32,394 nt of DNA from a virus: positions 1 through 32,394 of the IMG/VR virus record IMGVR_UViG_3300030085_003448. The stretch is one strand, 5' to 3'. Position numbers and translations under genes: made by a program. This document shows, one piece after another, positions 1 through 8,582 of this stretch. The stretch's first letter is position 1; the number at the start of each line of letters is the position of its first letter. The notes under the pieces were generated by a model that did no database searches, was not told the DNA's origin, and saw only the letters and a list, made by a program, of their open reading frames with translations.

Positions 1-1
1 T

Positions 2-28
2 GGGTGGGGGTCGCGGTGATCCCCACCC
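2..28 (+). other. GC-rich hairpin upstream of first gene
   Basis: GGGTGGGG at 2-9 pairs perfectly with CCCCACCC at 21-28 around an 11-base loop. No T-run follows, so it is not a classic factor-independent terminator. It lies about 37 bases before the start codon at 66. It may mark the 3' end, or stabilise the mRNA, of an upstream gene outside the window (in this context perhaps major capsid). The structure is visible; the role is inferred. Confidence 0.45.
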
Positions 29-65
29 TACTTCATAGCCATTTAGTCAAAAGAGGGAGGACAAC

Positions 66-503
66 ATGGCAATTTTCAAGCGTGATGGCGTCGATGGCGA
101 CAATCATTTTCCTAAAAAGTTCGTAGAATTGTTTGCTGACGGAGCGATCACTGCGGGCGATTGGGTTGCAGTAAGCAACAGCACAACAAAGGGTGTTCTT
201 GGAACAGCCTGTAAGAAGGCTGCTGCCGTAGGCACGAATGGTAACAGTGGTGTTTTTGGAATCGCTACTGAAACCGTTGCTGATGGAGCCCTTGTGCGAG
301 TTCAAACTGCTGGCAAGTTTGACACAGCAAACGTTCATGCCGACTGTGATGTTGGACTTGGTCTTGCGGGACCGATCAGCGTTGCTGGTCGTGCAGACCT
401 TGCTGTGGCCGCAACCTTCCAGATGTGTGGAATCGCTTTGTCTGATGACTCAGCAACCACAAATGTTGCCGCCGTCATGATCATTGATCAGGGTCTTTAC
501 TAA
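66..503 (+). CDS. Small capsid-associated (decoration-like) protein
   Basis: A 145-residue protein rich in Ala, Gly, Val and Asp, with predicted short beta strands and no membrane segment. The central part (about residues 75-105, around FGIATETVADGALVRVQTAG) has the GxA...G..vrVqt.G pattern of phage head-decoration or cement proteins of the DUF2190 type. The start is supported by a strong GGGAGG at 55-60, five bases before the ATG. It is the first gene in the window and is followed by a strong terminator, which matches a highly expressed capsid gene at the end of a head module. The decoration role is inferred from composition and position. It could instead be a small head fibre or minor capsid protein. 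Confidence 0.5.
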   Translation: MAIFKRDGVDGDNHFPKKFVELFADGAITAGDWVAVSNSTTKGVLGTACKKAAAVGTNGNSGVFGIATETVADGALVRVQTAGKFDTANVHADCDVGLGLAGPISVAGRADLAVAATFQMCGIALSDDSATTNVAAVMIIDQGLY

Positions 504-535
504 GACTTATTCGCTACCGGACCTCGGTCCATTTT

Positions 536-578
536 CGGCTGCTGGGGTATACTTCTCCAGCAGCCGTTTTCTTTTTTT
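536..578 (+). terminator. Strong factor-independent terminator
   Basis: CGGCTGCTGG at 536-545 pairs perfectly with CCAGCAGCCG at 557-566 (10 bp, 11-base loop). It is followed at once by TTTTCTTTTTTT at 567-578. It sits between the capsid-associated gene and the adaptor gene, just ahead of the adaptor's GGAG ribosome site at 579-582. The position matches Tphi of T7, which lies after the capsid gene and before the tail genes and lowers tail expression relative to capsid. Confidence 0.88.
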
Positions 579-588
579 GGAGCCCAAC

Positions 589-2034
589 GTGAATCTCAAA
601 GAAATCCGCGAAGAAATCAACTCTGCGTTGGACTACAACCCAGACCTCAAGCAGTACGATGATAACCTCACGAGGGTCATTAACCGGCACTACCTGCAGG
701 TTTCCAGCCAGTATCAGTGGCTGTTCATGCAGAAACGCTATGAGTTTATGATCAGGGCTGACATTGATGGTAGCAGCACTGATACCCTTACAGGAGACGG
801 AACCCGAAAGGTAGTGCTACCCACGACTACTGGTGCCGGTATTAAAAACCTTCCAAGTGATATCGAAGGTAAAACTCTAGTAATCAACAACGTTAAATAT
901 ACGATTACTCGATATGTTGACGCTAGAACCTTCATTATCGACCAGCCATTAGATTCCGGCACATATACTTCATGGAAGATTCAATATGTAATTTACCCAA
1001 TGCCCAAAGATTCCATTGAAGTGTTGGGCATTATGGATCGAGGAATCGTTACAAACGAAACGGTTACGTATAGCTCTGACACTACAAGTTCGACATTGAC
1101 TGCCCCAAATCGTGGCAGATTCATGTTTCTTGATGCTCGAAAAGAAGAGAACCTGTATCTTGACCGTGCGGATACTGGTGATCCGTTTGTAAGCATAGAG
1201 GAAATGCCGCCTGCTATCGTTCGGCCACCAGATTATGCTCCTGTTTTATTTGATTTTGAACACGGTGATGGTCTGCTTATTGCCGGGCAAACATATGAGT
1301 ACTGCTATACATTTTTGTACGCTGGCCAAGAAAGTTCTCCATCTCCCGTTTCTTCAGTTACGTTGCCGACCAGCGGAAAAAAATATAGGGTTGTTCTTGA
1401 TAAACTTATAGACACATCCGCACACAGAAGCAGTGGATCCACCGACACTGGTAGGCTTAAAAAGATTTACAGACGCTTGGTAAATCCTTTAGTTGATCCC
1501 AAATTAATTGTTGCTACAAGATTAGACTCTGGTGTTGGAAATTGGCGTCATATTGCCACAGTTAAAGAAGACACCGGTAAATATGTAGACGAAGGAAAAG
1601 AACTTACAACGGCGACAGTTGTGGGTTCTGATGGAACGCTTAGCGACACCGTTGATCCAACTGGCGATTTGTTCGATTTAGCTTTGCTCGATGAGTCAGG
1701 ACCAAGGCAGTACCTTCGGTTATGGTACACGCCCAAAAGTGACTACATGGTTGAGGCTCGGTATCACAAGAGGCCGTTTCGCCTGGTCAATGACTCGGAT
1801 TCGCCAGATTGGCCTGTGCAGTACCACCACTACTTGGTGTACTCGGCTTTGAAAGACATCGCCATGCAGCACGGGATGGCAACCTATAGTCAACTGTACG
1901 AAGCAAGAGCTAAAGACCTTCTTGAGCGCATGAAGAGCAAGTATTTGTCTCGCAGCGACAGGATGTATGTGCGCCGTGGCTTTGATCGAGCCATGGCTGA
2001 TCGTGAACGTTTTGGCATTCCGAGTAAATCATGA
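589..2034 (+). CDS. Head-to-tail adaptor-like protein
   Basis: A 481-residue protein starting at GTG 589, six bases after GGAG (579-582). The open frame continues upstream to an ATG at 484, but that start lies inside the preceding gene and reads through the terminator. The N-terminal helical part (NPDLKQYDDNLTRVINRHYL, then QYQWLFM) and the C-terminal part (VQYHHYLVYSALKDIAMQHG, then LYEARAKDLLERM) match the pattern of podophage adaptor or tail-tube A proteins (T7 gp11, P22 gp4 type). Residues about 227-300 hold an inserted Ig/FN3-like segment (YTFLYAGQESSPSP) also seen in the next gene. It overlaps that gene by ATGA, indicating translational coupling. At 481 residues it is larger than T7 gp11 (about 196), largely because of the insertion and a central beta-rich part. 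Confidence 0.65.
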   Translation: MNLKEIREEINSALDYNPDLKQYDDNLTRVINRHYLQVSSQYQWLFMQKRYEFMIRADIDGSSTDTLTGDGTRKVVLPTTTGAGIKNLPSDIEGKTLVINNVKYTITRYVDARTFIIDQPLDSGTYTSWKIQYVIYPMPKDSIEVLGIMDRGIVTNETVTYSSDTTSSTLTAPNRGRFMFLDARKEENLYLDRADTGDPFVSIEEMPPAIVRPPDYAPVLFDFEHGDGLLIAGQTYEYCYTFLYAGQESSPSPVSSVTLPTSGKKYRVVLDKLIDTSAHRSSGSTDTGRLKKIYRRLVNPLVDPKLIVATRLDSGVGNWRHIATVKEDTGKYVDEGKELTTATVVGSDGTLSDTVDPTGDLFDLALLDESGPRQYLRLWYTPKSDYMVEARYHKRPFRLVNDSDSPDWPVQYHHYLVYSALKDIAMQHGMATYSQLYEARAKDLLERMKSKYLSRSDRMYVRRGFDRAMADRERFGIPSKS

Positions 2035-4313
2035 AGACACAAAGATTTGAAGTTGCTCGATTGCGCGGAATGGATCAGCGTTGGCGTGTTTCAGCCGATT
2101 CTGCTGCCAAAATTAAAGAAATGTCGTGGGACAGTTATGATGGCTGGAAGAATGCTGGCGCATACGACCTGATTACGTACGATGACTATGACTGGGGCTT
2201 TTTTCACTCTGAGATTACCTCGATTCATTTTTTGTCTCGCCACAATGGTGCGCAGCGGTCTGTAATTTTTGAGGACGCAAAAGGCGGTCTCCGAAAAATA
2301 GCGCCGACTAATTTTGATGTTTTGACATCGGAAAAACCATACGTCGACTTGGAGGACCTTGAAGGAAAGGTCTACAACGGTGGCTCTGGAGTTGCTCAAA
2401 GAAAGCGATTCGTTCCAACAACGTCTTCCATTGGGTCTCAAAGTGTAGCGTTCGGTGGTCGTCTGTATTTGGTTAATGGTGTCGATGAGCCGTCTGTTTA
2501 CGATGGTCGATATGTCAGCCGTGCTGGTTTCTCTTCACAACCGTCTGCGCCATCTGCAACCGTTGTGTTTCGTGAGTACTACAATGAGGCTCGCGATACG
2601 AGTCGCGTAGATGAAACCAAATACATGCTCGGCACCAGGACCAAGGGTCAAGGCCTTGGCAGCTTGAAACCAAAGGGAGCAAAAACAAGCCTTAAGGGTG
2701 CGGGTATTCGCCAAAATTGGCTGGACTCAAAAATTTGCGGGTACCAATACCGGGTAAGTTTCGTAAACAATCGGGGCCAAGAAAGTCCTTTGTCAGACCC
2801 AAGCAACATTTGTCAGTTTGAGTGCTGCGATGGTCGGCGTAGATTTACCTCGATGACGTTGCCTATTGGTGGTCCTGAGGTTGTTGCTCGAAGGATTTAC
2901 AGAACGAGAGATATCTTTGACGATTACGGAAATGCAATCAGTTCTGAGATTGGTCGAAACTTTCACTTTTTAAAAGAAGTTCAAGACAATGAAACGACCA
3001 TGATTGAAGATGGCATTTCTGATGAAAATCTTGGCGGCATTCGGGACCCGGAAGACTTTGGCCCGTTTCCTGCGCAGGCAAAGTACATCGCAACGTTTAA
3101 GAACACTATCTTTGTTGCTGGAATGCCAAACAATCTGATTCAATTCAGCGCGCCTGGAATGCCGGAAGTGTTTCCTCGTGACAACATCTTTGACATTGGT
3201 GATGCTGAGGCAGGTGAAATAACTGGCCTGTATGCCACCACAAACGCTTTAGTTGTCTTCAAAGAGCATGGCATCTACTTTATCAAGGGAAGCCCTCGTA
3301 CGGGGTTTGTGGCGCAAACGCTGACCAGAGACATTGGTTGCATTGCCCCGAACTCGATCAAAGACGTTCCTCAGACCGGCCTCGTATTTCTTTCCAGCAA
3401 TGGCGTCTATGTAGTTCGCGGCATGCTTGAAGACACAAACGCTCCGACACAAGTGGTTGAGTTGAGCACTCCCATTAAAGACTTGGTTGAGCGAATTGGT
3501 TTTTCAGCCGCTGGATCTGCTGTTGGGTGCTTGAATCGAAACAACAAAGAGTACTGGCTATGCGTTCCGACGATTGGAAAGAAAAACAATCTTCTATTGG
3601 TCTGGCACTATGAGATTGGTGCTTGGAGTTTTAGGGAAAACTACCCGATTCAATGCGCAACTGAAGTCCGTGGCCGAAAGTCCTACGTATTTTTTGGTTC
3701 GCATGACACTGAAAACTCTCCTGGCATTCATGTTTATTCTGATTTCTATCGAAAGAAGAATGAGCTTGGCTCTGAATCGTCTTTAGGTTTGGGCCAAGAT
3801 GATGGTGCCCCAATCATTTCGTACACGGCAACGTTGGACTACCCGCTGTATGAAACGTCTCCTATTTCATTCAGCAGTGTTTTCTCAGCAGTTCAAGTTG
3901 GGTACATAAACTGCTATGCAGTGGCGTATGGAAATGAAGACTTAAAAACCAACTTTAAAATCAATCGCTCATCAACCGTAAGTCTGTCTGAAAACAAAGG
4001 CAGAAAACAACAGCATGTTGATCAATCCGAACAGATGCCAGTTTACGCAGGAACAGGGCTACCCGCCTCCGCTGATGTTGCAAAGTTTGACAGTGGAGAC
4101 GTTTGGGGTTTTCATAGGCCAATTGTGATCAGGTACGACGTTAGTCATATGCACAAAACCTTGGCGACTGAGTTCGCTATTCAATTTTTGCAGGACGATA
4201 AAAATACGTTCCCAAACCGGATGATGGTCGTTGGATGGAGCGCAGACGTTAAGGTTGGAGAACAGCGCAACATTCGAATGATGACGGATGTTTTGACTTC
4301 TGAGAAGAGATAA
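2031..4313 (+). CDS. Tail nozzle/tail tubular B-like protein
   Basis: A 760-residue protein close in length to T7 gp12 (about 794). It carries features common in podophage nozzle/tail-tube B proteins: an N-terminal basic segment with MDQRW, repeated propeller-like strands (GGRLYLVNGVDEPSVYDG, about residues 140-165), and an inserted FN3-like segment YRVSFVNNRGQESPLSDPS at about 240-260 ending in ARRIYRT. A core (TFKNTIFVAGMPN, SAPGMPEVFP, LVVFKEHGIYFIKG, VFLSSNGVYVVRG) reads like successive beta-propeller blades. Its start overlaps the stop of the adaptor gene (ATGA), as expected for two proteins assembled one after the other below the portal. The nozzle assignment combines pattern recognition and order; P22 gp10-type hub protein is an equivalent reading. 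Confidence 0.68.
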   Translation: MKTQRFEVARLRGMDQRWRVSADSAAKIKEMSWDSYDGWKNAGAYDLITYDDYDWGFFHSEITSIHFLSRHNGAQRSVIFEDAKGGLRKIAPTNFDVLTSEKPYVDLEDLEGKVYNGGSGVAQRKRFVPTTSSIGSQSVAFGGRLYLVNGVDEPSVYDGRYVSRAGFSSQPSAPSATVVFREYYNEARDTSRVDETKYMLGTRTKGQGLGSLKPKGAKTSLKGAGIRQNWLDSKICGYQYRVSFVNNRGQESPLSDPSNICQFECCDGRRRFTSMTLPIGGPEVVARRIYRTRDIFDDYGNAISSEIGRNFHFLKEVQDNETTMIEDGISDENLGGIRDPEDFGPFPAQAKYIATFKNTIFVAGMPNNLIQFSAPGMPEVFPRDNIFDIGDAEAGEITGLYATTNALVVFKEHGIYFIKGSPRTGFVAQTLTRDIGCIAPNSIKDVPQTGLVFLSSNGVYVVRGMLEDTNAPTQVVELSTPIKDLVERIGFSAAGSAVGCLNRNNKEYWLCVPTIGKKNNLLLVWHYEIGAWSFRENYPIQCATEVRGRKSYVFFGSHDTENSPGIHVYSDFYRKKNELGSESSLGLGQDDGAPIISYTATLDYPLYETSPISFSSVFSAVQVGYINCYAVAYGNEDLKTNFKINRSSTVSLSENKGRKQQHVDQSEQMPVYAGTGLPASADVAKFDSGDVWGFHRPIVIRYDVSHMHKTLATEFAIQFLQDDKNTFPNRMMVVGWSADVKVGEQRNIRMMTDVLTSEKR

Positions 4314-4315
4314 TA

Positions 4316-5356
4316 ATGGCCATTAAGTTTCCAATACGACGACCAGAAGCGGGTGAAGTTGTTCATCCCGACGACTTGAACCTGAACTTCAAAGAGTTCG
4401 TAGATGAACTGAATGGAAACATTGATTCGGACAACCTCAAGAATGACTTTGGGACGGCAGGCAAAATTACAAACAGTTGCTTTGCTGATGAGTCATTTAC
4501 AGAGTGCTTTCAAGACACCTTTAACTCTGTAAGAAGGCCGTCTGGAATGTTTGAGTGCAGCCATGAAACCACTGGTTTTATATCTACAGACGATAACGGA
4601 GTAGAGCTTCCATCAGTAGAGTTTAATGCTGAAGCTGATGGTTGGATTATAGTGGACTTTGCAGCATCCCATATATGGGAAGGCAACGGTTTTGTTAGTG
4701 AGGAAGAGGCTGAAACATATATGGATGTTGGCGAAGAGCACTTTCATCCATTCGCTGGAGAAACCAGCGATAATCTCGGCAACCCTTTAAACGATCCTCC
4801 AGGCGGATGGCTTGGCGTTAGTGGTGGAAAGAGAACAGGACTTGAAACCTCAATTGGAACTATGCTTCCTGGCGATGGACTTACGGTAACTCCTCCGGTG
4901 AAAGTGTTTAAACACAAGAATTACCCGCAAGGCCGCTGGGTTGGAAGACCAATAGATCGTTATGCCGTGCAGTATAAAGTTGAAGTTAATGGAAACGACA
5001 TATCAGAAAGCGGGTGGTTGTTTAACGGCAACCAGCGTTACGGAATTTACCTGTGCGGATCTGTTCCGGTAGTTGCTGGTAAAAACAAAGTAGTCGTATC
5101 TGTTCGGGCTGTTGCGCATTTCGAACTCAAAGCAAGCGAAAGAGGCGTTGGTGCAGTCATCGACGGAGCGGCTGGAAAATATAGCCCGCTCCAAACTTTG
5201 ATTACTATGGATGGAACATCGACGCTTCCAAAGAGAACAAAAATTGATGGTACGGACTTTAATATTCCATCAGATCAAGCCGTCTCAGAATTTGAAATTG
5301 GAATCGATTGTTTTGTTCAGTCTGCAAATTTAGTTGTTCAATACAGGAAAGCGTAA
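4316..5356 (+). CDS. Appendage/fibre-like virion protein, paralogue 1 of 3
   Basis: A 346-residue protein. Its N-terminus (IKFPIRRPEAGEVVHPDDLN, then FKEFVDELNGNIDSDNL) has the same layout as the next two genes: a short strand, an acidic/Asp helix start, an Asn-rich helix and an NG-turn. The remainder is beta-rich, with no membrane segment or known catalytic motif. The last quarter (FEIGIDCFVQSANLVVQYRK) resembles the closing strands of a jelly-roll-like domain. The start lies two bases after the nozzle stop, and the stop overlaps the next start as TAATG. A shared N-terminus with divergent C-termini suggests attachment to one virion site with different tips, possibly tail appendage or collar fibres. 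I do not recognise a named family. Confidence 0.6.
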   Translation: MAIKFPIRRPEAGEVVHPDDLNLNFKEFVDELNGNIDSDNLKNDFGTAGKITNSCFADESFTECFQDTFNSVRRPSGMFECSHETTGFISTDDNGVELPSVEFNAEADGWIIVDFAASHIWEGNGFVSEEEAETYMDVGEEHFHPFAGETSDNLGNPLNDPPGGWLGVSGGKRTGLETSIGTMLPGDGLTVTPPVKVFKHKNYPQGRWVGRPIDRYAVQYKVEVNGNDISESGWLFNGNQRYGIYLCGSVPVVAGKNKVVVSVRAVAHFELKASERGVGAVIDGAAGKYSPLQTLITMDGTSTLPKRTKIDGTDFNIPSDQAVSEFEIGIDCFVQSANLVVQYRKA

Positions 5357-6303
5357 TGGCTAGGATTAAGCTGCCCGAGTTTAAAGAAAATGAGGAGATT
5401 ACATCTTCGCAATTTAATGAAGTCAATGAAGCGTTTAAGTCATTTACAGTGAATGGTGAGAATCTTGCGAATGAGGCAATCAACGAAGACTTTGTTAACA
5501 ACGATGCTGTTTTCGGGAGCGTGAACTCAACAAGCGATGCCGGAAAAGTGATTAGCTGTGTTTCAGCTAAGTCTAGAGGCGACTGGCTTGCGGCTAACGG
5601 AAACTGGCTTCTTGATAAAGATTCTGTCACAGTCACAAATCTCGCTACGTCAGACAAGGCGCTGGTTCGTGCGAGTTGCAGGGTCTACATTGCAGACGTA
5701 GGCGCAAAAACTTTTTTCTCTGGAAGAACGCCTGTAGTAAAACTGATGCTCGCTTATCGCACCAATGTTGAAAGCAGCACTGGCGATGATTCTGGTTGGA
5801 CCTTTCTGCCCGAAACATGCCAAGAATTTCGTCTTGCGTTCAGCACTAAAATACCCAGCGACTCAAGTTTGTCTTGGCAAACAGGAAACGACAGCGGTCA
5901 ATTGTATACAGTTGGTGGAAGCACTAAACGCTTGGAAGATTTGATGGTTCCGATCAAGAGGGGGCTACCTGAAAACAGGTCAGACTTCCCATACGAAGTT
6001 CTTCACAGAGATACAACTGACCCATCAGAAAAAGGCTCAAGCCGTTACAGCCTTTCATATAGGTACCATAATAGTCTTGATTCAGATTTTTCATACACTA
6101 CTGCGTACTTGTTTAATAACGGTACAGGTTTAACATATGACAATGTCCAGTTTGCTCTTTGGGGTTCATTCTGGGGTTTCGATGCTGGCGGTGGAGATCT
6201 TGGGGCAGGCAGTCCAGGCAATGTAAAAGGGTGCCTTAAGCCACAATTTGATTCGTTCACTTTGTATGATTTTAATCTATATGCACATCAAATAAAAAGG
6301 TAG
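5356..6303 (+). CDS. Appendage/fibre-like virion protein, paralogue 2 of 3
   Basis: 315 residues from ATG 5356, which shares a base with the upstream TAA (TAATG). The frame stays open to 5308, but that start lies inside the previous gene. The N-terminus (IKLPEFKENEEITSSQFNEV, then FTVNGENLANEAI) aligns by eye with paralogue 1. Both have an IK(F/L)P opening, an (E)..(D/S)xxxN(L/E) helix, and NGxI/NGEN followed by DNL/ANE. The middle is beta-rich (VRASCRVYIADVG, RTPVVKLMLAY). The C-terminus has a Gly-rich stretch (FDAGGGDLGAGSPGNVKG) before the final strands. It is probably a virion protein of the same structure as its neighbours. Function is unknown. Confidence 0.58.
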   Translation: MARIKLPEFKENEEITSSQFNEVNEAFKSFTVNGENLANEAINEDFVNNDAVFGSVNSTSDAGKVISCVSAKSRGDWLAANGNWLLDKDSVTVTNLATSDKALVRASCRVYIADVGAKTFFSGRTPVVKLMLAYRTNVESSTGDDSGWTFLPETCQEFRLAFSTKIPSDSSLSWQTGNDSGQLYTVGGSTKRLEDLMVPIKRGLPENRSDFPYEVLHRDTTDPSEKGSSRYSLSYRYHNSLDSDFSYTTAYLFNNGTGLTYDNVQFALWGSFWGFDAGGGDLGAGSPGNVKGCLKPQFDSFTLYDFNLYAHQIKR

Positions 6304-6309
6304 AGTGGT

Positions 6310-7104
6310 ATGCCAATAGATGAAACTATATTTGCTGACGTAGCCTCGAATGATACAATCGATGCAAGCGACATACGTAATCGATTTAGAGAACTTCAAC
6401 GTTTTGTAAATGGTGGAATCAGTCCCCGCACGGTTACGTTGGGCGGTGATTTTGAAGACACTGATTTTATTAAGACTCAGCATATTGAAAAGCCTGAGTT
6501 TTACGGATCACCGCATCCAAGAGTAGAAGCGATATCTTCGGACACAATATTCAGAAGACGAAGCAACAACCGCTTGGATCGATACTATCGGCATGAGCAA
6601 ATTGGATCAGTGTTGCAGGATGACTTTTCTGGAGCAGACAACAAGCTGAGCGCATGGCAGCCCATTGATGGAATGGCTGCTACGGTTTTTTGCAGAGAGG
6701 CCTGCACAGCAATGGTCATGGGAAGCTTCTACGTACATGACTCTGGGGGTAGTGATGGATACGCAAACTTAGACAATTTGAGGTCGGCAACAACCAGGCA
6801 AGAAGCGGCCTATACGAGGGCAATGCTGGCTGGTCGAGTAATCGGTGAGACATCTTTATTTTTAGATACCGGGTCTGGACCATCACTGGTAGACAACACA
6901 AAACGCAGAATCTTTTCTCGCGGAGAGCAGGCCTATAATTGCAGGCGAATAAACCACTCATTTACGATTCCAGTTAGTTTGTCGAAAGGTGAAAATAAAA
7001 TCTCATACAGGTTTTACTATCGACTCAAACGGCGAGATGATGAAGGCGTAAGACACATTTACTTTGATGCTAGAAACTTTGTCGTTGACTGCTTGTACAA
7101 GTGA
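6310..7104 (+). CDS. Appendage/fibre-like virion protein, paralogue 3 of 3
   Basis: 264 residues, six bases after the previous stop, with AAGG/GAGTGG upstream of the ATG. The N-terminus (ADVASNDTIDASDIRNRFRE, then LQRFVNGGISPRTV) keeps the helix plus NG-turn layout of the two preceding genes but is more diverged. The C-terminal half has KRRIFSRGEQAYNCRRINHS and alternating strands ending in YFDARNFVVDCLYK. That ending is similar in type to the closing strands of paralogues 1 and 2. It is more basic than its neighbours (many Arg). It is probably the third member of a tandem family of virion appendage proteins; the paralogy is less certain here than between the first two. Confidence 0.52.
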   Translation: MPIDETIFADVASNDTIDASDIRNRFRELQRFVNGGISPRTVTLGGDFEDTDFIKTQHIEKPEFYGSPHPRVEAISSDTIFRRRSNNRLDRYYRHEQIGSVLQDDFSGADNKLSAWQPIDGMAATVFCREACTAMVMGSFYVHDSGGSDGYANLDNLRSATTRQEAAYTRAMLAGRVIGETSLFLDTGSGPSLVDNTKRRIFSRGEQAYNCRRINHSFTIPVSLSKGENKISYRFYYRLKRRDDEGVRHIYFDARNFVVDCLYK

Positions 7105-7125
7105 TATGATTTAGGAGAGGTACCG

Positions 7126-7536
7126 ATGGCTAACGAAGGCACATACATTGCAGGCGCGGCAAGCGGTGCCCTTTCAGGCGCAGCCTCGGGAATGGCGCTC
7201 GGTCCCGCTGGCGCTGTTGTAGGCGGCCTTGTTGGTCTTGGTGTAGGGTTGTTTGGTGCCAGTGAGGCCGAAAAAGCTGAAAAAGAACGCAAAGCACTTG
7301 AAAGAAAACAACGCCGAGAACGCAAAGATGCGCAGGCACGTCTTCGTCGTTCTGAACGAACAGAAGCTGCCGTTAGAAGAGAGCGTTCTGCGCGAGCAGC
7401 AAAAGAACAAACCGATCTTCCGGGGGTTCGCCTTTCGGAAGAAGACCTGGGCCTGTCAGGCAACATGGCGATGGGTGGCGGCACTCCATATGACAACTAC
7501 TTGGCCGTTACCTACGGTCGAAAGACCTTTGTGTAG
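7126..7536 (+). CDS. Glycine-zipper internal virion protein
   Basis: 136 residues with a strong AGGAGAGG ribosome site at 7112-7119. Residues about 8-45 form a long Gly/Ala-rich hydrophobic segment (GALSGAASGMALGPAGAVVG), typical of membrane-inserting glycine zippers. A very basic, Arg/Lys/Glu-rich helix follows (about 48-105). The C-terminus is short and ends with a GGGTPYDNYLAVTYG-like tail. Small proteins of this design occur first in podophage ejection modules, in the position of T7 gp14, and insert into the host outer membrane during DNA injection. Position directly before the large ejection proteins supports that role. No sequence identity to gp14 is claimed. Confidence 0.55.
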   Translation: MANEGTYIAGAASGALSGAASGMALGPAGAVVGGLVGLGVGLFGASEAEKAEKERKALERKQRRERKDAQARLRRSERTEAAVRRERSARAAKEQTDLPGVRLSEEDLGLSGNMAMGGGTPYDNYLAVTYGRKTFV

Positions 7537-7544
7537 GGGTAAAC

Positions 7545-8582
7545 ATGTCTATATCTGATATATCCGATAATTTATTGTTGATGGATGCATTGAGGTCTGA
7601 GCGAGAAAGAGAAGAAGACATTTATCGCGGTCGTTCTTATTTGGGCGCTGGTGCTGAGTTGTTCGCAAATATGACTGCGAACTTTCAAGGTATTACGGAT
7701 GCAGGTGCTCGAATTGCGTTGGCTCAAAAGCAAATCGACGAAATAAAAACGATGCAGGATCAGCCTGTTGAAGTAGATATAGACGACGCCCAAGACAGGG
7801 CCCAGCTTGATCAACTGGGACAAAACATTGCTTCTGCTGCTGCGATGAACCCAACACAGGCATCAAGAATTTTAGGCGAGTACGAACGAACCAAAGAAAA
7901 GACTTTGGATAAATCTAGAATTGACAGAGAGGTCGCCAGACAAACAGGTGAGGCTAAAAAAACAGCCGCACTTCTTCCCGCAAAACAGGAAGCTGAACGA
8001 GCCAAGCTAACAGCAGAGCAAGAAAAACCCGGCGTTTACGATTTTCTTAGCGGGGCTGTTGAGCCTATTTTTACTCTTCTTGCTGCATCTAGGCCGAAGA
8101 CTGAGCAGCGTCGTCAAGAAGACATTGCCACTCGGGCAAACAAAAGAATTGGCATCTTGCAAAAAAGAATTGATACGGGCACCGCAAATGACCCTGACGC
8201 ACTTGCGAAAAGAATTAAAGAATTAAAAGCAGAAGGCCAAGAGGCTGCCAAAAAAACCAACATCCTTCGCGAGCAAAGATTCAGGCGAGCACAGGCGGCC
8301 ATCGGCCTTAGAGAGCCTGAAACTTTTGGGACGAATTTGGCCAACTTGACGGGCGGAACGACTGAAACTGCACCGGCTCTGCCTGAGCCTGAACCGTCTT
8401 TTACTGGCTTTGACCCGCTTTCTCTTGAGTACAAACCAGGCACCGGCAATATTTTTAATTTTTCTGAAACTCCAGACGATGGAGTGGTTGTCTCGGATGA
8501 CAACCCATTAGAAAAAGGCGTTGGAAACCCTAAAAGAGGTTCGTCGCGCTACAGGCTTCCAAAAGATAGAAGGACGAAGTAA
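7545..8582 (+). CDS. Helical internal virion protein
   Basis: 345 residues with AGGGG upstream of the ATG. It is dominated by charged, Ala/Gln/Glu/Lys-rich helices with coiled-coil character (about residues 55-150 and 185-245). The C-terminal third is low-complexity (ETAPALPEPEPSFTGFD) and the extreme end is basic (GSSRYRLPKDRRTK). There is no signal peptide, membrane segment or enzyme motif. It lies between a glycine-zipper protein and the large ejection proteins, and its stop TAA is directly followed by the GTG of the next gene. This matches an internal core or ejection-scaffold protein in the place of T7 gp15. The family is not recognised. Confidence 0.5.
   Translation: MSISDISDNLLLMDALRSEREREEDIYRGRSYLGAGAELFANMTANFQGITDAGARIALAQKQIDEIKTMQDQPVEVDIDDAQDRAQLDQLGQNIASAAAMNPTQASRILGEYERTKEKTLDKSRIDREVARQTGEAKKTAALLPAKQEAERAKLTAEQEKPGVYDFLSGAVEPIFTLLAASRPKTEQRRQEDIATRANKRIGILQKRIDTGTANDPDALAKRIKELKAEGQEAAKKTNILREQRFRRAQAAIGLREPETFGTNLANLTGGTTETAPALPEPEPSFTGFDPLSLEYKPGTGNIFNFSETPDDGVVVSDDNPLEKGVGNPKRGSSRYRLPKDRRTK

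Noticed and set aside
484-588. N-terminal extension of the adaptor gene to ATG 484
   Set aside because: It overlaps the preceding gene and runs through a strong terminator; GTG 589 has a well-spaced GGAG.
7085-7110. Promoter-like TTGACT / TATGAT
   Set aside because: The spacer is only 14 bases and the transcript start would fall inside the ribosome site of the gene at 7126.
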